A DNA stretch of 64,000 bases from Mesorhizobium waimense (GTDB lineage Bacteria > Pseudomonadota > Alphaproteobacteria > Rhizobiales > Rhizobiaceae). The stretch spans positions 467,252-531,251 of the forward strand of contig NZ_QZWZ01000002.1 of NCBI RefSeq assembly GCF_003601975.1. The letters are read 5' to 3'. Below are positions 9,610 to 16,267 of the stretch, one piece after another. Positions within the stretch are counted from its first letter, which is position 1; each line of letters opens with the position of its first letter. Both the position numbers and the translations under genes were made by a program. A model generated the notes under the pieces. The model saw only the letters and a list, made by a program, of their open reading frames with translations. It made no database searches and was not told the origin of the DNA.

Positions 9610-11250
9610 ATGAGCAGTCAGGTCGGTTTTAGTCGGATTGCGGCGGCCGGAGTGGTTCTGTTCGTTATTCTGGTCTACGCCACGTCTGACGGGACCGTTC
9701 CCGTCTTGCCGGATGAGGTGGGGTATCTCGCAATCGCAAAGTACCTCGCGACTGGCGAAGCGCTCAATCTTTCTACTTTAGCGAACTACAGCTTCGGACA
9801 CGCCGTCCTGTTGACGCCGGCATTCTGGGTAACGAGCGATGTGGCGACGGTCTACAGGATCGGCGTAGTCGTCAGTTGCCTCGCAACCGCAATGGTGCCT
9901 GTAGTTCTGATCGGGATAGCCGAAAAGATAGGGCAACCCAGGTCATTGTTTCTGGTCGCCTGTTCGTTCCTGGTGGCTGTATTCCCAGCCTATTCCTATC
10001 ACAATGCCGTAGTGTGGTCCGATGCGACCTTTCGACTGGCCTTTTTGCTTACCGTGTTTGCGTTCACATCGGCTTGGGTGGCTGGGCGGCCATGGCGTTG
10101 GGTGCTGTTCGGGGCCATGGTGATCATTCTCTACGCCATTCATCCCCGCGCGCTGGGTATCGTCCCGGTAGCATTCGTGGCGCTGGTCGTTGCCCGGGCC
10201 ATGCAAAAGGCGACTTGGACGGAAGTTGGGGCGTCGGCTGCTGCCATGCTCCTGCTCTGGTTCGGGGTCGATGCTGCAAACAACCACTTTGAGATAGCGA
10301 TCTGGGGGCGAGACCTATCACAAAGCGGAAGAATAGCCGGCTTTCTGCAAGCGCTGATGACGCCTTATGGGTTCAAGTCTGCCGTCGCCGTGTCGATAGG
10401 GCAACTCTGGTCCTTGATCGCATCCTCGTTGGGGTTCTTTGTCGTTGGCTTATTGGCTTGCTGGCAGATGGTTCAATCGCGCCCCGCCGTTAGACCGATG
10501 ATCCTTTTCTCAGTCGCTGCTATGCTGGCAATCACAGCGGCTTCTGTCATGCAGATGATGACGCCCGGTCGGATAGATCACGTCATCTATGGCCGCTACG
10601 TCGACGGCGCTTCAACCGTCATTGTTTGGCTGGGGCTGGTGTGGCTCGGACAGCGAGAGAAGCAAGCCAGCGCCATCGTGTTGGTCATTGGCTCGGTCTT
10701 GGTGACGGCTGTCATAGTGCTGAAGCCATTCATCCATGCGCCACTGGCGCCGGTAGTCGCACCGACAATTTCAGGCCTCCTGTGGGTCGACTTTACTGGC
10801 CCCGGGATCCACTTGGCGCCGCTATTGACCATAATTGCCATGGGGTCTCTGATGGCCGTGGCGGTCAGTTCATCCTCGCTGGCGTTGTCAAGCCGACCAT
10901 GGACCGCTCTAGCTGTTGTGGCGGTTGCGGTCATTGGAGCTTCCTCTTGTGCCCTGTTGTCCGCAAAGCGCGCCCACACTGTGCGAGCCAACTACGTCAA
11001 GGCAACGGCAGCGATATATGCAAAAGCCAACGGTCGCCCGATTCATTGGGATGTCTCTGACGCGGGCGATGGTGAAACCACGATTGACCAGTTTTCCGCC
11101 GCATCTGAAACAATGCCGCCATCCGACATAGCGGCAACCGATATCCCCATCGGGGATGCCGCAGTCGTGCCGGACGGGTTCCAGAAAGCCGGCTATTCCC
11201 TGCTTGGCGATCTTCCCAACGCGACAAAGCTTATCGTGAGATCGCAATAG
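9610..11250 (+). CDS. Polytopic GT-C-like glycosyltransferase, candidate lysogenic-conversion gene
   Basis: 546 residues with roughly 10-12 membrane segments spread over residues 10-440 and a soluble C-terminal tail of about 90 residues. The first extracytoplasmic loop contains LPDEVGYLAIAKYL, resembling the acidic PDE motif of GT-C enzymes (ArnT/PMT/GT39 type) that use polyprenyl-linked sugar donors. The gene follows the tail fibre, where temperate phages often carry surface-modifying genes. A role in altering host O-antigen or capsule to exclude related phages is inferred. No bactoprenol glucosyltransferase (GtrB) or flippase (GtrA) lies beside it, so it would rely on host donor lipids. An unrelated polytopic membrane protein remains possible. 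Confidence 0.55.
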   Translation: MSSQVGFSRIAAAGVVLFVILVYATSDGTVPVLPDEVGYLAIAKYLATGEALNLSTLANYSFGHAVLLTPAFWVTSDVATVYRIGVVVSCLATAMVPVVLIGIAEKIGQPRSLFLVACSFLVAVFPAYSYHNAVVWSDATFRLAFLLTVFAFTSAWVAGRPWRWVLFGAMVIILYAIHPRALGIVPVAFVALVVARAMQKATWTEVGASAAAMLLLWFGVDAANNHFEIAIWGRDLSQSGRIAGFLQALMTPYGFKSAVAVSIGQLWSLIASSLGFFVVGLLACWQMVQSRPAVRPMILFSVAAMLAITAASVMQMMTPGRIDHVIYGRYVDGASTVIVWLGLVWLGQREKQASAIVLVIGSVLVTAVIVLKPFIHAPLAPVVAPTISGLLWVDFTGPGIHLAPLLTIIAMGSLMAVAVSSSSLALSSRPWTALAVVAVAVIGASSCALLSAKRAHTVRANYVKATAAIYAKANGRPIHWDVSDAGDGETTIDQFSAASETMPPSDIAATDIPIGDAAVVPDGFQKAGYSLLGDLPNATKLIVRSQ

Positions 11251-11416
11251 GCGCAGGCCAGTTTTACCGGCACCGAGCCCGACGCCGATGGGCCGTCCGG
11301 CTAATGAAGTCCCGCCGCTGGAGCCCGGCCATCCCGTCTTCGCGCGGGCGTTGCCGTTTATCAGGTCAACCTTTCGCCTCTAAGGCTTTCAAAACGGCGG
11401 CGCGAGGTTTGGGCTT

Positions 11417-11803
11417 TTGGCTTCCCTGGAAGATATTTTCCTGGCCCTAGGGCGCGTTCAAGAAGGCGTTGAGCAATTGCGCGATGACTTCAAGGAAGAA
11501 AAGCGCAGCGCCCACGAAAGCCGCACATCGATACACCGCCGCCTTGACGAACATGCGACAGAGATAGCTAGCCTGCGAACCGATGTCACAATTGCCGGCA
11601 AGATTGAGGCCCAGGTTCGAAACGAGTTGAAGGCGCTCAACGAGAAAGTCGATCCCTCGCTTGAGGATTGGAAGCGCATGAAGTCCCTAGGGATCGGGAT
11701 AGCGGGGCTCCTGGCCGTTGGCGGGCTCTCCTTCGGCGCATTTCTCATGTGGGCCGGTGATGCCGCTGTGACGGCGGTTCGGCATTGGCTGCGGATCACC
11801 TGA
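11417..11803 (+). CDS. Coiled-coil protein with C-terminal membrane anchor (DUF1515-like)
   Basis: 128 residues. The start is TTG, chosen because GAGG lies nine bases upstream and no ATG fits. Residues 1-85 are charged and helical with heptad-like spacing (VQEGVEQLRDDFKEEKRSAH, then HATEIASLRTDV). Residues 93-112 form one membrane segment (GIGIAGLLAVGGLSFGAFLM). The layout resembles small rhizobial/phage proteins of the DUF1515 type; this assignment is from memory and weak. It is the first gene of the lysis block, so a role in lysis timing or membrane attachment is plausible but unproven. Confidence 0.6.
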   Translation: MASLEDIFLALGRVQEGVEQLRDDFKEEKRSAHESRTSIHRRLDEHATEIASLRTDVTIAGKIEAQVRNELKALNEKVDPSLEDWKRMKSLGIGIAGLLAVGGLSFGAFLMWAGDAAVTAVRHWLRIT

Positions 11804-11858
11804 TTTCTCGCTGCAACTCTTGCCGGTGAATGGTCTTCCGTCCAACCGGAGACCTCCC

Positions 11859-12080
11859 ATGATCAAGACCTTGCGCCGCTGGCGCACCTGGATTTTCAAC
11901 ATCCTCGCCGCCGTCGCCCTCGCTCTGCCGGAAATCCTGCAACAGCTTGGCGGCGTCTATTGGGGCGACATCATCCCGCCGAAGTACCTCCCGTACTTCA
12001 CGATCGCCGTTGTCCTGGCCAACATCTGGATGCGCCCGCGCGCCGCCGTGCTGCCGGATGATGACGAGGCGAACAGGTGA
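11859..12080 (+). CDS. Holin candidate
   Basis: 73 residues. The ATG at 11859 is preferred because GGAG lies seven bases upstream; an in-frame start at 11820 lacks this. A basic N-terminus (MIKTLRRWRTW) is followed by a hydrophobic stretch (IFNILAAVALALPEIL) and a second one (YLPYFTIAVVLANIWM), then an acidic tail (PDDDEANR). Small size, two membrane segments and position directly before the spanin pair fit a class II holin. The stop overlaps the Rz GTG start. No holin family is recognised by sequence, so the call rests on context. Confidence 0.6.
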   Translation: MIKTLRRWRTWIFNILAAVALALPEILQQLGGVYWGDIIPPKYLPYFTIAVVLANIWMRPRAAVLPDDDEANR

Positions 12081-12313
12081 CCGCGCTGCTGTGGAAGCTC
12101 GGGACGGCGACGGCGATCTGCGCGGCGCTGTTCCTCGGCGGATACGCCAAGGGCCGCTCTGACGGGCGCGTGGCTGTCCTGGCGGACACGGTGAAGGCTT
12201 ACAAGAAAAGGACTGATGTCGATGCGACAGTTCGGAATATGGATGCTTCTGCTTTGTGCGTCGAGCTTGGCGGGCTGCCAGACGACTGCAAGCAATTGCG
12301 CGGGGTGGAATAA
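12077..12313 (+). CDS. Rz-like inner-membrane spanin
   Basis: 78 residues, GTG start overlapping the previous stop (GTGA). One N-terminal membrane segment (LLWKLGTATAICAALFLGGYA) precedes a periplasmic helix with charged residues and a C-terminal Cys-containing stretch (LCVELGGLPDDCKQL). The following lipoprotein gene is nested out of frame within it, the classic Rz/Rz1 arrangement. The i-spanin joins the o-spanin across the periplasm and fuses inner and outer membranes in the last step of lysis of Gram-negative hosts. The periplasmic part is short compared with lambda Rz. Confidence 0.75.
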   Translation: MTALLWKLGTATAICAALFLGGYAKGRSDGRVAVLADTVKAYKKRTDVDATVRNMDASALCVELGGLPDDCKQLRGVE

Positions 12314-12425
12314 GATTCCCGTGAAACCGGCGACAGCCGTCTATCTGGCCGGCAATGACGTTGCCGCAGGGCAGGGGATCGCGGGTCATAATCGGTTCGG
12401 CGTCTCGCAAGGCTGTTGGAACTAG
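12222..12425 (+). CDS. Rz1-like outer-membrane lipoprotein spanin
   Basis: 67 residues from ATG 12222, preferred over 12216 because the AGGA upstream is better spaced. The N-terminus is a lipoprotein signal ending LLLCASSLAGC, with the lipobox Cys at about residue 19. The mature part is short (CQTTASNCAGWNKIPVKPA and onward) and ends GVSQGCWN. It begins inside the Rz gene in another frame and extends past it, which with the lipobox is strong evidence for an o-spanin. Its stop overlaps the stop of the convergent zinc-finger gene in one CTAG. Confidence 0.78.
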   Translation: MRQFGIWMLLLCASSLAGCQTTASNCAGWNKIPVKPATAVYLAGNDVAAGQGIAGHNRFGVSQGCWN

Positions 12426-12784
12426 CGGCGGCGCAATCCGGCTGCATTCGTAGTCAGCACATCACCGCGCGGCAAAGAGCCCTTGTCAAACAGATTGGCG
12501 AGGGCTTTTTTCGGCGGCATGTAGGAACGCCGGCCTGGCCGCTGGGCTTCGTCCTCGATCTGATATTGCAATTCGAGGCGGCACATTTCCGACCACAGGC
12601 CAAGCAGCTTCGCCTGATCGCGCTCGCGGCGCATGGCACGGAATAAATCGTAAAGCTCAGCGCCGCGTTTCATCCGTCGATTGTTGAACGTCAGACGGCA
12701 GGATGAGCAACAGAACTCGCGGCCGGGCTTGCGGTCATTCCAGAGCTTGCCGCATTCCAAGCAGCCTTTGTGTGTCACGACCAT
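12422..12784 (-). CDS. Small zinc-ribbon protein, end of leftward early region
   Basis: 120 residues from ATG 12784, chosen because AGGAG lies upstream (the frame is open further back). Cys pairs CLECGK (about 8-13) and FCCSSC (about 25-30) form a probable zinc ribbon resembling FCS or treble-clef fingers. A basic helical region follows (FNNRRMKRGAELYDLFRAMRRER). The leader carries a perfect operator palindrome (12850-12868) and a 34-base inverted repeat (12806-12839), so it probably has its own repressor-controlled promoter. DNA- or RNA-binding is likely; no specific function is recognised. Confidence 0.65.
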   Translation of the reverse strand: MVVTHKGCLECGKLWNDRKPGREFCCSSCRLTFNNRRMKRGAELYDLFRAMRRERDQAKLLGLWSEMCRLELQYQIEDEAQRPGRRSYMPPKKALANLFDKGSLPRGDVLTTNAAGLRRR

Positions 12785-12805
12785 GTGTTGCGCTCCTGAT
12801 GCGAA

Positions 12806-12839
12806 AAGGGCCACGGCGTTTAAACGCTTCGTGGCCCTT
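12806..12839 (-). terminator. Leader hairpin / attenuator candidate
   Basis: Arms AAGGGCCACG and CGTGGCCCTT enclose a GCGTTTAAACGC palindrome. On the minus strand the hairpin runs into CCCTTTTCGC, a short T run, and it lies between the operator and the zinc-finger gene's ribosome site. It could terminate the upstream recombination operon or attenuate the zinc-finger gene. Confidence 0.55.
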
Positions 12840-12849
12840 GATAGCAACA

Positions 12850-12868
12850 TGTTGCGATTATCGCAACA
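12850..12868. promoter_or_regulatory. Phage operator, perfect 19-bp palindrome
   Basis: TGTTGCGATTATCGCAACA is a perfect inverted repeat. Related sites occur at 15956, 16950, 17069 (arms everted) and 20993, all in intergenic positions of the prophage's regulated genes. Probably bound by the repressor encoded at 16267-16905. Confidence 0.75.
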
Positions 12869-12872
12869 GCAA

Positions 12873-13253
12873 TTATGCAGCTTTGGACTTTTTGTCCTTC
12901 TTCAAGAATTCCGGGACATCGGCGTCACTGGCGGTCTCGGTCGCTGGCTTCGCGCTTGCGGCCTCGCTGGCGGTCGTTGTGGCCGGGGCCTGTCCGCCTT
13001 GCTCGCTGGCCGTACCCTGGCCCTGCTCGCCCTCGGTCGAGGGTTCCTGCGTGGTCTGCGTCTGATCCTCGATCCGGCGCGTCTTCTGCTCGGTCTTCAC
13101 CTCTTCGACGGTCGACGCCTGCAACAGCGCCGAATAGTCGCCGGTCTCGTGCGCTGTCTTCACGATGCTAAGCGCGGCGAACTGCTCATCAATTGTCCTG
13201 CCGGTCGGCAGGAACGCCTTGATCACGATTGCTATTCCAGTCTGGTTTGCCAT
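12873..13253 (-). CDS. Hypothetical phage protein with disordered acidic tail
   Basis: 126 residues, with GGAG nine bases before the ATG. Residues 1-45 look folded (GIAIVIKAFLPTGRTIDEQF and a helical stretch). From about residue 50 the protein is low-complexity, rich in Thr, Glu, Gln and Ala, ending in a basic cluster (KKDKKSKAA). It is in the leftward recombination operon, 30 bases downstream of the next gene. No family recognised; the tail suggests a scaffold or protein-binding role. Confidence 0.65.
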   Translation of the reverse strand: MANQTGIAIVIKAFLPTGRTIDEQFAALSIVKTAHETGDYSALLQASTVEEVKTEQKTRRIEDQTQTTQEPSTEGEQGQGTASEQGGQAPATTTASEAASAKPATETASDADVPEFLKKDKKSKAA

Positions 13254-13283
13254 GTGGATGATCTCCGTTGCTGGCGTGGGTGG

Positions 13284-13679
13284 TTACTTGGCGATGAAGG
13301 CGCGGACAGCTGCGTCCTTGGCCTCCAGGAGCTTGCGAAGCGCAACGGTGCGCTCGGGATTGCGCGGCAGGGTCTTGACCATGTTTTCGGCCATAGCGCC
13401 GAACGGGCGGCTGACTTCCTTCATCGTCGGCGGAAGATGGTCATAGGCGAAGAACTGCAAGATGTTCTCTTGCGGTGCGGCAGGCTTAGCCTCCGCGAGA
13501 GGGTGCTCGCGTTCCTCAACTAGGTCGAAAGGGCTGCTCTCTCCGTCCGCATGGTAGCTCCCGGATTTGGTGTAGGTCCGACCAAGCCAGAAATACGTTC
13601 CGTCTGGACCGGCGCGAACAGGACCGACAACGCCGCCTGTTCGGGTCGTGTAGAACTTGCCGTCTTCAATCTGCATCAT
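13284..13679 (-). CDS. Phage protein with helical-hairpin C-terminus (possible Acb2-like nucleotide sponge)
   Basis: 131 residues. The N-terminal 40 residues are beta-rich (DGKFYTTRTGGVVGPV, GTYFWLGRTY). A linker leads to a compact helical C-terminal domain (FFAYDHLPPTMKEVSRPF, then NPERTVALRKLLEAKDAAVRA). That pattern of a proline-rich entry, a first helix and a second helix rich in Ala with conserved acidic and basic positions recalls the Acb2/Tad1-type hairpins that sequester cyclic-nucleotide defence signals. The resemblance is by eye only. It overlaps the next upstream gene by four bases (ATGA). Otherwise it is a hypothetical early phage gene. Confidence 0.6.
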   Translation of the reverse strand: MMQIEDGKFYTTRTGGVVGPVRAGPDGTYFWLGRTYTKSGSYHADGESSPFDLVEEREHPLAEAKPAAPQENILQFFAYDHLPPTMKEVSRPFGAMAENMVKTLPRNPERTVALRKLLEAKDAAVRAFIAK

Positions 13680-13879
13680 TTGCCCCTGAGTATTTGCGAC
13701 GTGGCCTTGATCTTGTGGTGCGCAAGGATGGTCGCGGTTTCGTCGTTGTGATCCTGGCCGGCGATGCTTTCGAGTTCGCCGGCAAGGCGCTTGAGTTCGG
13801 CGGCGGCAAGGGAGAGATCATCCTTGCCGCGCGTCCTGATTTCCACGCGGGAAAATCCGGGGATGGTGACGACGCTCAT
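13676..13879 (-). CDS. Hypothetical early phage protein
   Basis: 67 residues, overlapping the RecT stop (ATGA) upstream and the next start downstream, so it is translationally coupled in the recombination operon. An N-terminal beta segment (VVTIPGFSRVEIRTRG) is followed by a long helix (LSLAAAELKRLAGELESIAG). No family recognised. Confidence 0.6.
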   Translation of the reverse strand: MSVVTIPGFSRVEIRTRGKDDLSLAAAELKRLAGELESIAGQDHNDETATILAHHKIKATSQILRGK

Positions 13880-14805
13880 ATGTCGTCCCCGGGCCTCTGA
13901 TCGGGGCCGTCATAGTCCATGATCTCGCCCGTCTCGGGATCATAGTCATCGCCGCCGCCCTGTTTCGGCTGGCTCTCCTGCGGCTTTGCAGCCTGTTTTG
14001 CCTGCTGCTTGGGCGTCACGTCCTTGAGAGCCGCCGCCGCGCCGCCGCGCTTCTTGGCGGTCGAGGCAAGGGCGCTGCCGGCCGGTGCGGGTTCTGCTTC
14101 GATGTCGAACGTGTAATCTTCATCGATCCGCTCGGCGGCTTGCTGCAAGCGATCGTCGCGGTCGCTGCTGGCCGGCAGATATTTGGACAGGCGGCGGAAC
14201 ACCGTCTTGCGCGCCATTTCGCTCCAGTCGGTCGCCCAGGGCGTCGACTTGATCTTGCCCGCCTTGTGCGCCCGCCATGCGTCGGATCGGTCGCGAATGC
14301 GGTTCACGTCCGAGACCGTCATAACCTCATGAACAATGCCGCCGTCTTTGAATACCGCGAGGGCATAGACGGCATAGACTTCGCCGCGATCTGACTTGAG
14401 GTCGATCTTGTGAATGATCGGTTCTGCCGATCGCGTCGGCTGATAGTCGAACAGGTCGTTTTCGCGGATCGCTTCGACAACGAGGCTTTTGATCGCGCCG
14501 CTGTTGTAAGCGAGTTTGAGAAGCCCGCGCATCATCGGCCGATATTGAACGTCGCCGTTGTTGTCGATGACAAGCGCGGCCTCGCGCCCGTCCAGGATAA
14601 GGCCGTCCGATGCCGCCTTGGTGCACGCGGCGAGCAAGGATTGCGGGTTGCGCACCTTGTCGATGTTGCGGGTGAGGGCGATAGCCGTTTGCGTGGTGCG
14701 AACGAATTTGTCGGCGCTGATGTGGCCTGGCAGGGCCTTGCCGAACTCCGCGCCCATTTTGGCGATGTTCTGCTTAAGCGCGGGGAGGGTTGCGATCTGG
14801 TTCAT
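13876..14805 (-). CDS. recT: RecT-family single-strand annealing protein
   Basis: 309 residues. The RecT core runs over residues 1-215: an N-terminal helix, SLLAACTKAASDGLILDGRE, then RPMMRGLLKLAYNSGAIKSL and KTVFRRLSKYLP. A low-complexity linker and an acidic tail (DDYDPETGEIMDYDG) follow. RecT proteins load on single-stranded DNA made by a partner exonuclease and anneal it to a complement. The RecE-like exonuclease is upstream in the same operon, with one small gene between, so the pair forms a phage recombination and genome-circularisation module. Confidence 0.9.
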   Translation of the reverse strand: MNQIATLPALKQNIAKMGAEFGKALPGHISADKFVRTTQTAIALTRNIDKVRNPQSLLAACTKAASDGLILDGREAALVIDNNGDVQYRPMMRGLLKLAYNSGAIKSLVVEAIRENDLFDYQPTRSAEPIIHKIDLKSDRGEVYAVYALAVFKDGGIVHEVMTVSDVNRIRDRSDAWRAHKAGKIKSTPWATDWSEMARKTVFRRLSKYLPASSDRDDRLQQAAERIDEDYTFDIEAEPAPAGSALASTAKKRGGAAAALKDVTPKQQAKQAAKPQESQPKQGGGDDYDPETGEIMDYDGPDQRPGDDI

Positions 14806-14977
14806 TGATCTCTCTCAGGAGGGTTGCGGCGCGATCCTTGACCGTGCCGTTGGCTTTCGTGGTGACTTGCTCAAGCACCTTCGGGACGATGGCGCGGTCT
14901 CTGCTCGGATCGGCGCGGCGATAGAAGTACGCCGCGCACCAGAAATTTCGGGTCCGGTCGGCGAGGTTCAGCATCAA
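14774..14977 (-). CDS. Hypothetical protein between recE-like and recT
   Basis: 67 residues. The start overlaps the exonuclease stop (ATGATG across TGA) and the 3' end overlaps the recT start by 32 bases, so translation is coupled. Basic and helical (NFWCAAYFYRRADPSRDRA, LEQVTTKANGTVKDRAATLL). No known family; the tight packing supports it as a real gene. Confidence 0.6.
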   Translation of the reverse strand: MMLNLADRTRNFWCAAYFYRRADPSRDRAIVPKVLEQVTTKANGTVKDRAATLLREINEPDRNPPRA

Positions 14978-15834
14978 GCCGCTTCCTCGCCGTCGATGCC
15001 CGGCGCTTCGGTGAGCCGGTAGGCCCAGCGCTTAAACGAAAGCTCCTGGACGCCTTCACCGTATGCCGGCCAATGGTTGGCCTTGACGCATTCGCCGTAG
15101 GTGTCGAGCGCCTTGCGCATGATCGCGCGGCCTTCGTCCACGATGGACGGCGGAAGCTCGTAGACTGCGAACGCATAGGGCGGCTCCTTCTCGAAAACGA
15201 GAAAGGCGAACCAATCGACGTTGCGGCCCAAGACGCGCCAGCCGTCCGAATAGTGGGCTTCCTGTGCATGATAGCCATAGTTGACGACTGCACGGGCGAA
15301 GGCGTCGGGGTGCGCCGATCTGGCCGACTTAACGTCCAGGATGCCGGCGAGATCGCTTCGGTACAGGTCGGGCCGGCAACGGCATATCTGGCCGGTGGCG
15401 GGGTCGATCCAGTACCCCGACGCCTCGATCTCAGGCTTGCCGCCTGTGATGATGGAATTGATCCGCTGGTCAGCATGAACGGTGTCGCGGATTGCAAGGA
15501 CGCCGTCATAGTCACCGGACGTGAGCAACAGCTTGCCCTCGGCGGCGCAAACCTCGGCAAGGTCTTTCCATTTGTTGCCGCGCCGATCATCGGGACCGCG
15601 AACAACGTTGGCCTCGAATAGATCGGGCTGGAGTACTGCGAGGTGACAGGCTTCGCCGAAGTCGAAAGCCTTGGTGGTCTCGCGCTCGCTGAATTTGTAG
15701 TGAGCCGGCGATTGCGTCTCGATAGTCCAGAGACCGGACTTAGAGATGCCGGGGCCGGCGTGATAATCCTCATTCGGGATACCGTGATAGACGCCCGCCT
15801 TGAAACCCTTCGGGATGGTGACGATCTGGTTCAC
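14974..15834 (-). CDS. RecE-like PD-(D/E)XK exonuclease
   Basis: 286 residues from GTG 15834, which has AGGAG about eight bases upstream; the longer frame runs into the promoter. GVYHGIPNEDYHAGPGISKS is the characteristic start of RecE C-terminal nuclease domains (exonuclease VIII type). Catalytic-core features are EIEASGYW, CRPDLY, DVKSA and YHAQEAHY (Q-x3-Y). The enzyme should digest duplex ends 5' to 3' to give 3' single strands for RecT. It is the first gene of the leftward early operon, behind a promoter with TGTTG/CAACA half-sites. Confidence 0.88.
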   Translation of the reverse strand: MNQIVTIPKGFKAGVYHGIPNEDYHAGPGISKSGLWTIETQSPAHYKFSERETTKAFDFGEACHLAVLQPDLFEANVVRGPDDRRGNKWKDLAEVCAAEGKLLLTSGDYDGVLAIRDTVHADQRINSIITGGKPEIEASGYWIDPATGQICRCRPDLYRSDLAGILDVKSARSAHPDAFARAVVNYGYHAQEAHYSDGWRVLGRNVDWFAFLVFEKEPPYAFAVYELPPSIVDEGRAIMRKALDTYGECVKANHWPAYGEGVQELSFKRWAYRLTEAPGIDGEEAA

Positions 15835-15874
15835 CGCTGTTGCTCCTAGTGTTGTTTCTGTTGCTAAGACCACA

Positions 15875-15904
15875 ACGATATGCGCAACAGCCAGCAACAG
15901 TCAA
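15875..15904 (-). promoter_or_regulatory. Leftward early promoter (PL) with operator half-sites
   Basis: On the minus strand, TTGACT (15904-15899), an 18-base spacer and TATCGT (15880-15875). The spacer holds two CAACAG half-sites of the phage operator, so repressor binding would block RNA polymerase. The predicted start (about 15868) precedes the exonuclease AGGAG and GTG. Confidence 0.65.
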
Positions 15905-15938
15905 TAGGCTGGATTTCAGAATTTCAGGATTTTTATGA

Positions 15939-15974
15939 TTGACGAGTGTGGCGATCTGTGCGTAATTCGCAACA
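15939..15974 (+). promoter_or_regulatory. Rightward small-RNA promoter with overlapping operator
   Basis: TTGACG (15939-15944), 18 bases, TAATTC (15963-15968). An operator-like site (15956-15974; TGCG and TCGCAACA arms) covers the -10 box. The predicted start is about 15975, exactly at the first base of a hairpin (see the small RNA). Confidence 0.6.
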
Positions 15975-16043
15975 GTCGTTCACCTCCTCCCGAGCGGCCC
16001 ACTCACGCCCGACGCATCACCTCCCTGCGTCGGGCGTTTTTTT
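15975..16043 (+). ncRNA. Predicted 69-nt sRNA with CCUCCUCCC loop (cuckoo-like)
   Basis: The 5' hairpin has arms GTCGTT (15975-15980) and AGCGGC (15993-15998, with G-U pairs) around a 12-base loop containing CCTCCTCCC (15983-15991). The 3' hairpin is an 11-bp perfect stem with loop TCACCTCCC and seven T residues. Both loops therefore expose an anti-Shine-Dalgarno sequence. Alphaproteobacterial cuckoo and related small RNAs carry CCUCCUCCC motifs in loops. No protein frame is apparent. It lies between the divergent exonuclease operon and the repressor. A role in silencing AGGAGG-led mRNAs of host or phage is inferred. Confidence 0.65.
16006..16043 (+). terminator. Strong rho-independent terminator of the sRNA
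   Basis: Stem CGCCCGACGCA (16006-16016) and TGCGTCGGGCG (16026-16036), nine-base loop, then TTTTTTT (16037-16043). It faces right, although no protein gene on that strand precedes it. Confidence 0.9.
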
Positions 16044-16115
16044 GGCCTGTTCACAGGCTCAACTGTCTCGCAGTCAGATTGATCGCGTAGGGCTCTCACA
16101 ACGGAAGGGAAATCA

Positions 16116-16214
16116 ATGCGGATGGATCACGCCTTGTACACGCTCGCTGCGCTCGCACTGAGGCGACCCGTCTACACTGCCGGCTATTTCGACCCTGGGC
16201 GATCTTTCGCCTGA
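16116..16214 (+). CDS. Micro-ORF (32 residues) in the immunity region
   Basis: ATG preceded by GGAAGGG at good spacing, encoding MRMDHALYTLAALALRRPVY and a short tail ending DPGRSFA. It is followed within 30 bases by a rho-independent terminator, so a short rightward transcript is plausible. It lies opposite the repressor's 3' end. No family recognised; it may be a regulatory peptide or only part of a second small RNA. Confidence 0.35.
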   Translation: MRMDHALYTLAALALRRPVYTAGYFDPGRSFA

Positions 16215-16241
16215 TCAATTGGCTGTGATTTTGAAGTGAAG

Positions 16242-16267
16242 AGCCCGCCGATCTGGCGGGCTTTTCT
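16242..16267 (+). terminator. Rho-independent terminator beside repressor stop
   Basis: AGCCCGCC (16242-16249), loop gatct, GGCGGGCT (16255-16262), then TTTCTT. The T tract favours the plus strand, but the stem lies directly after the repressor stop on the minus strand and may serve both. Confidence 0.8.

Noticed and set aside
9402..9632. 76-codon frame beside the small membrane gene
   Set aside because: Arg-rich without hydrophobic segment; the overlapping 58-codon frame has a ribosome site and a membrane helix.
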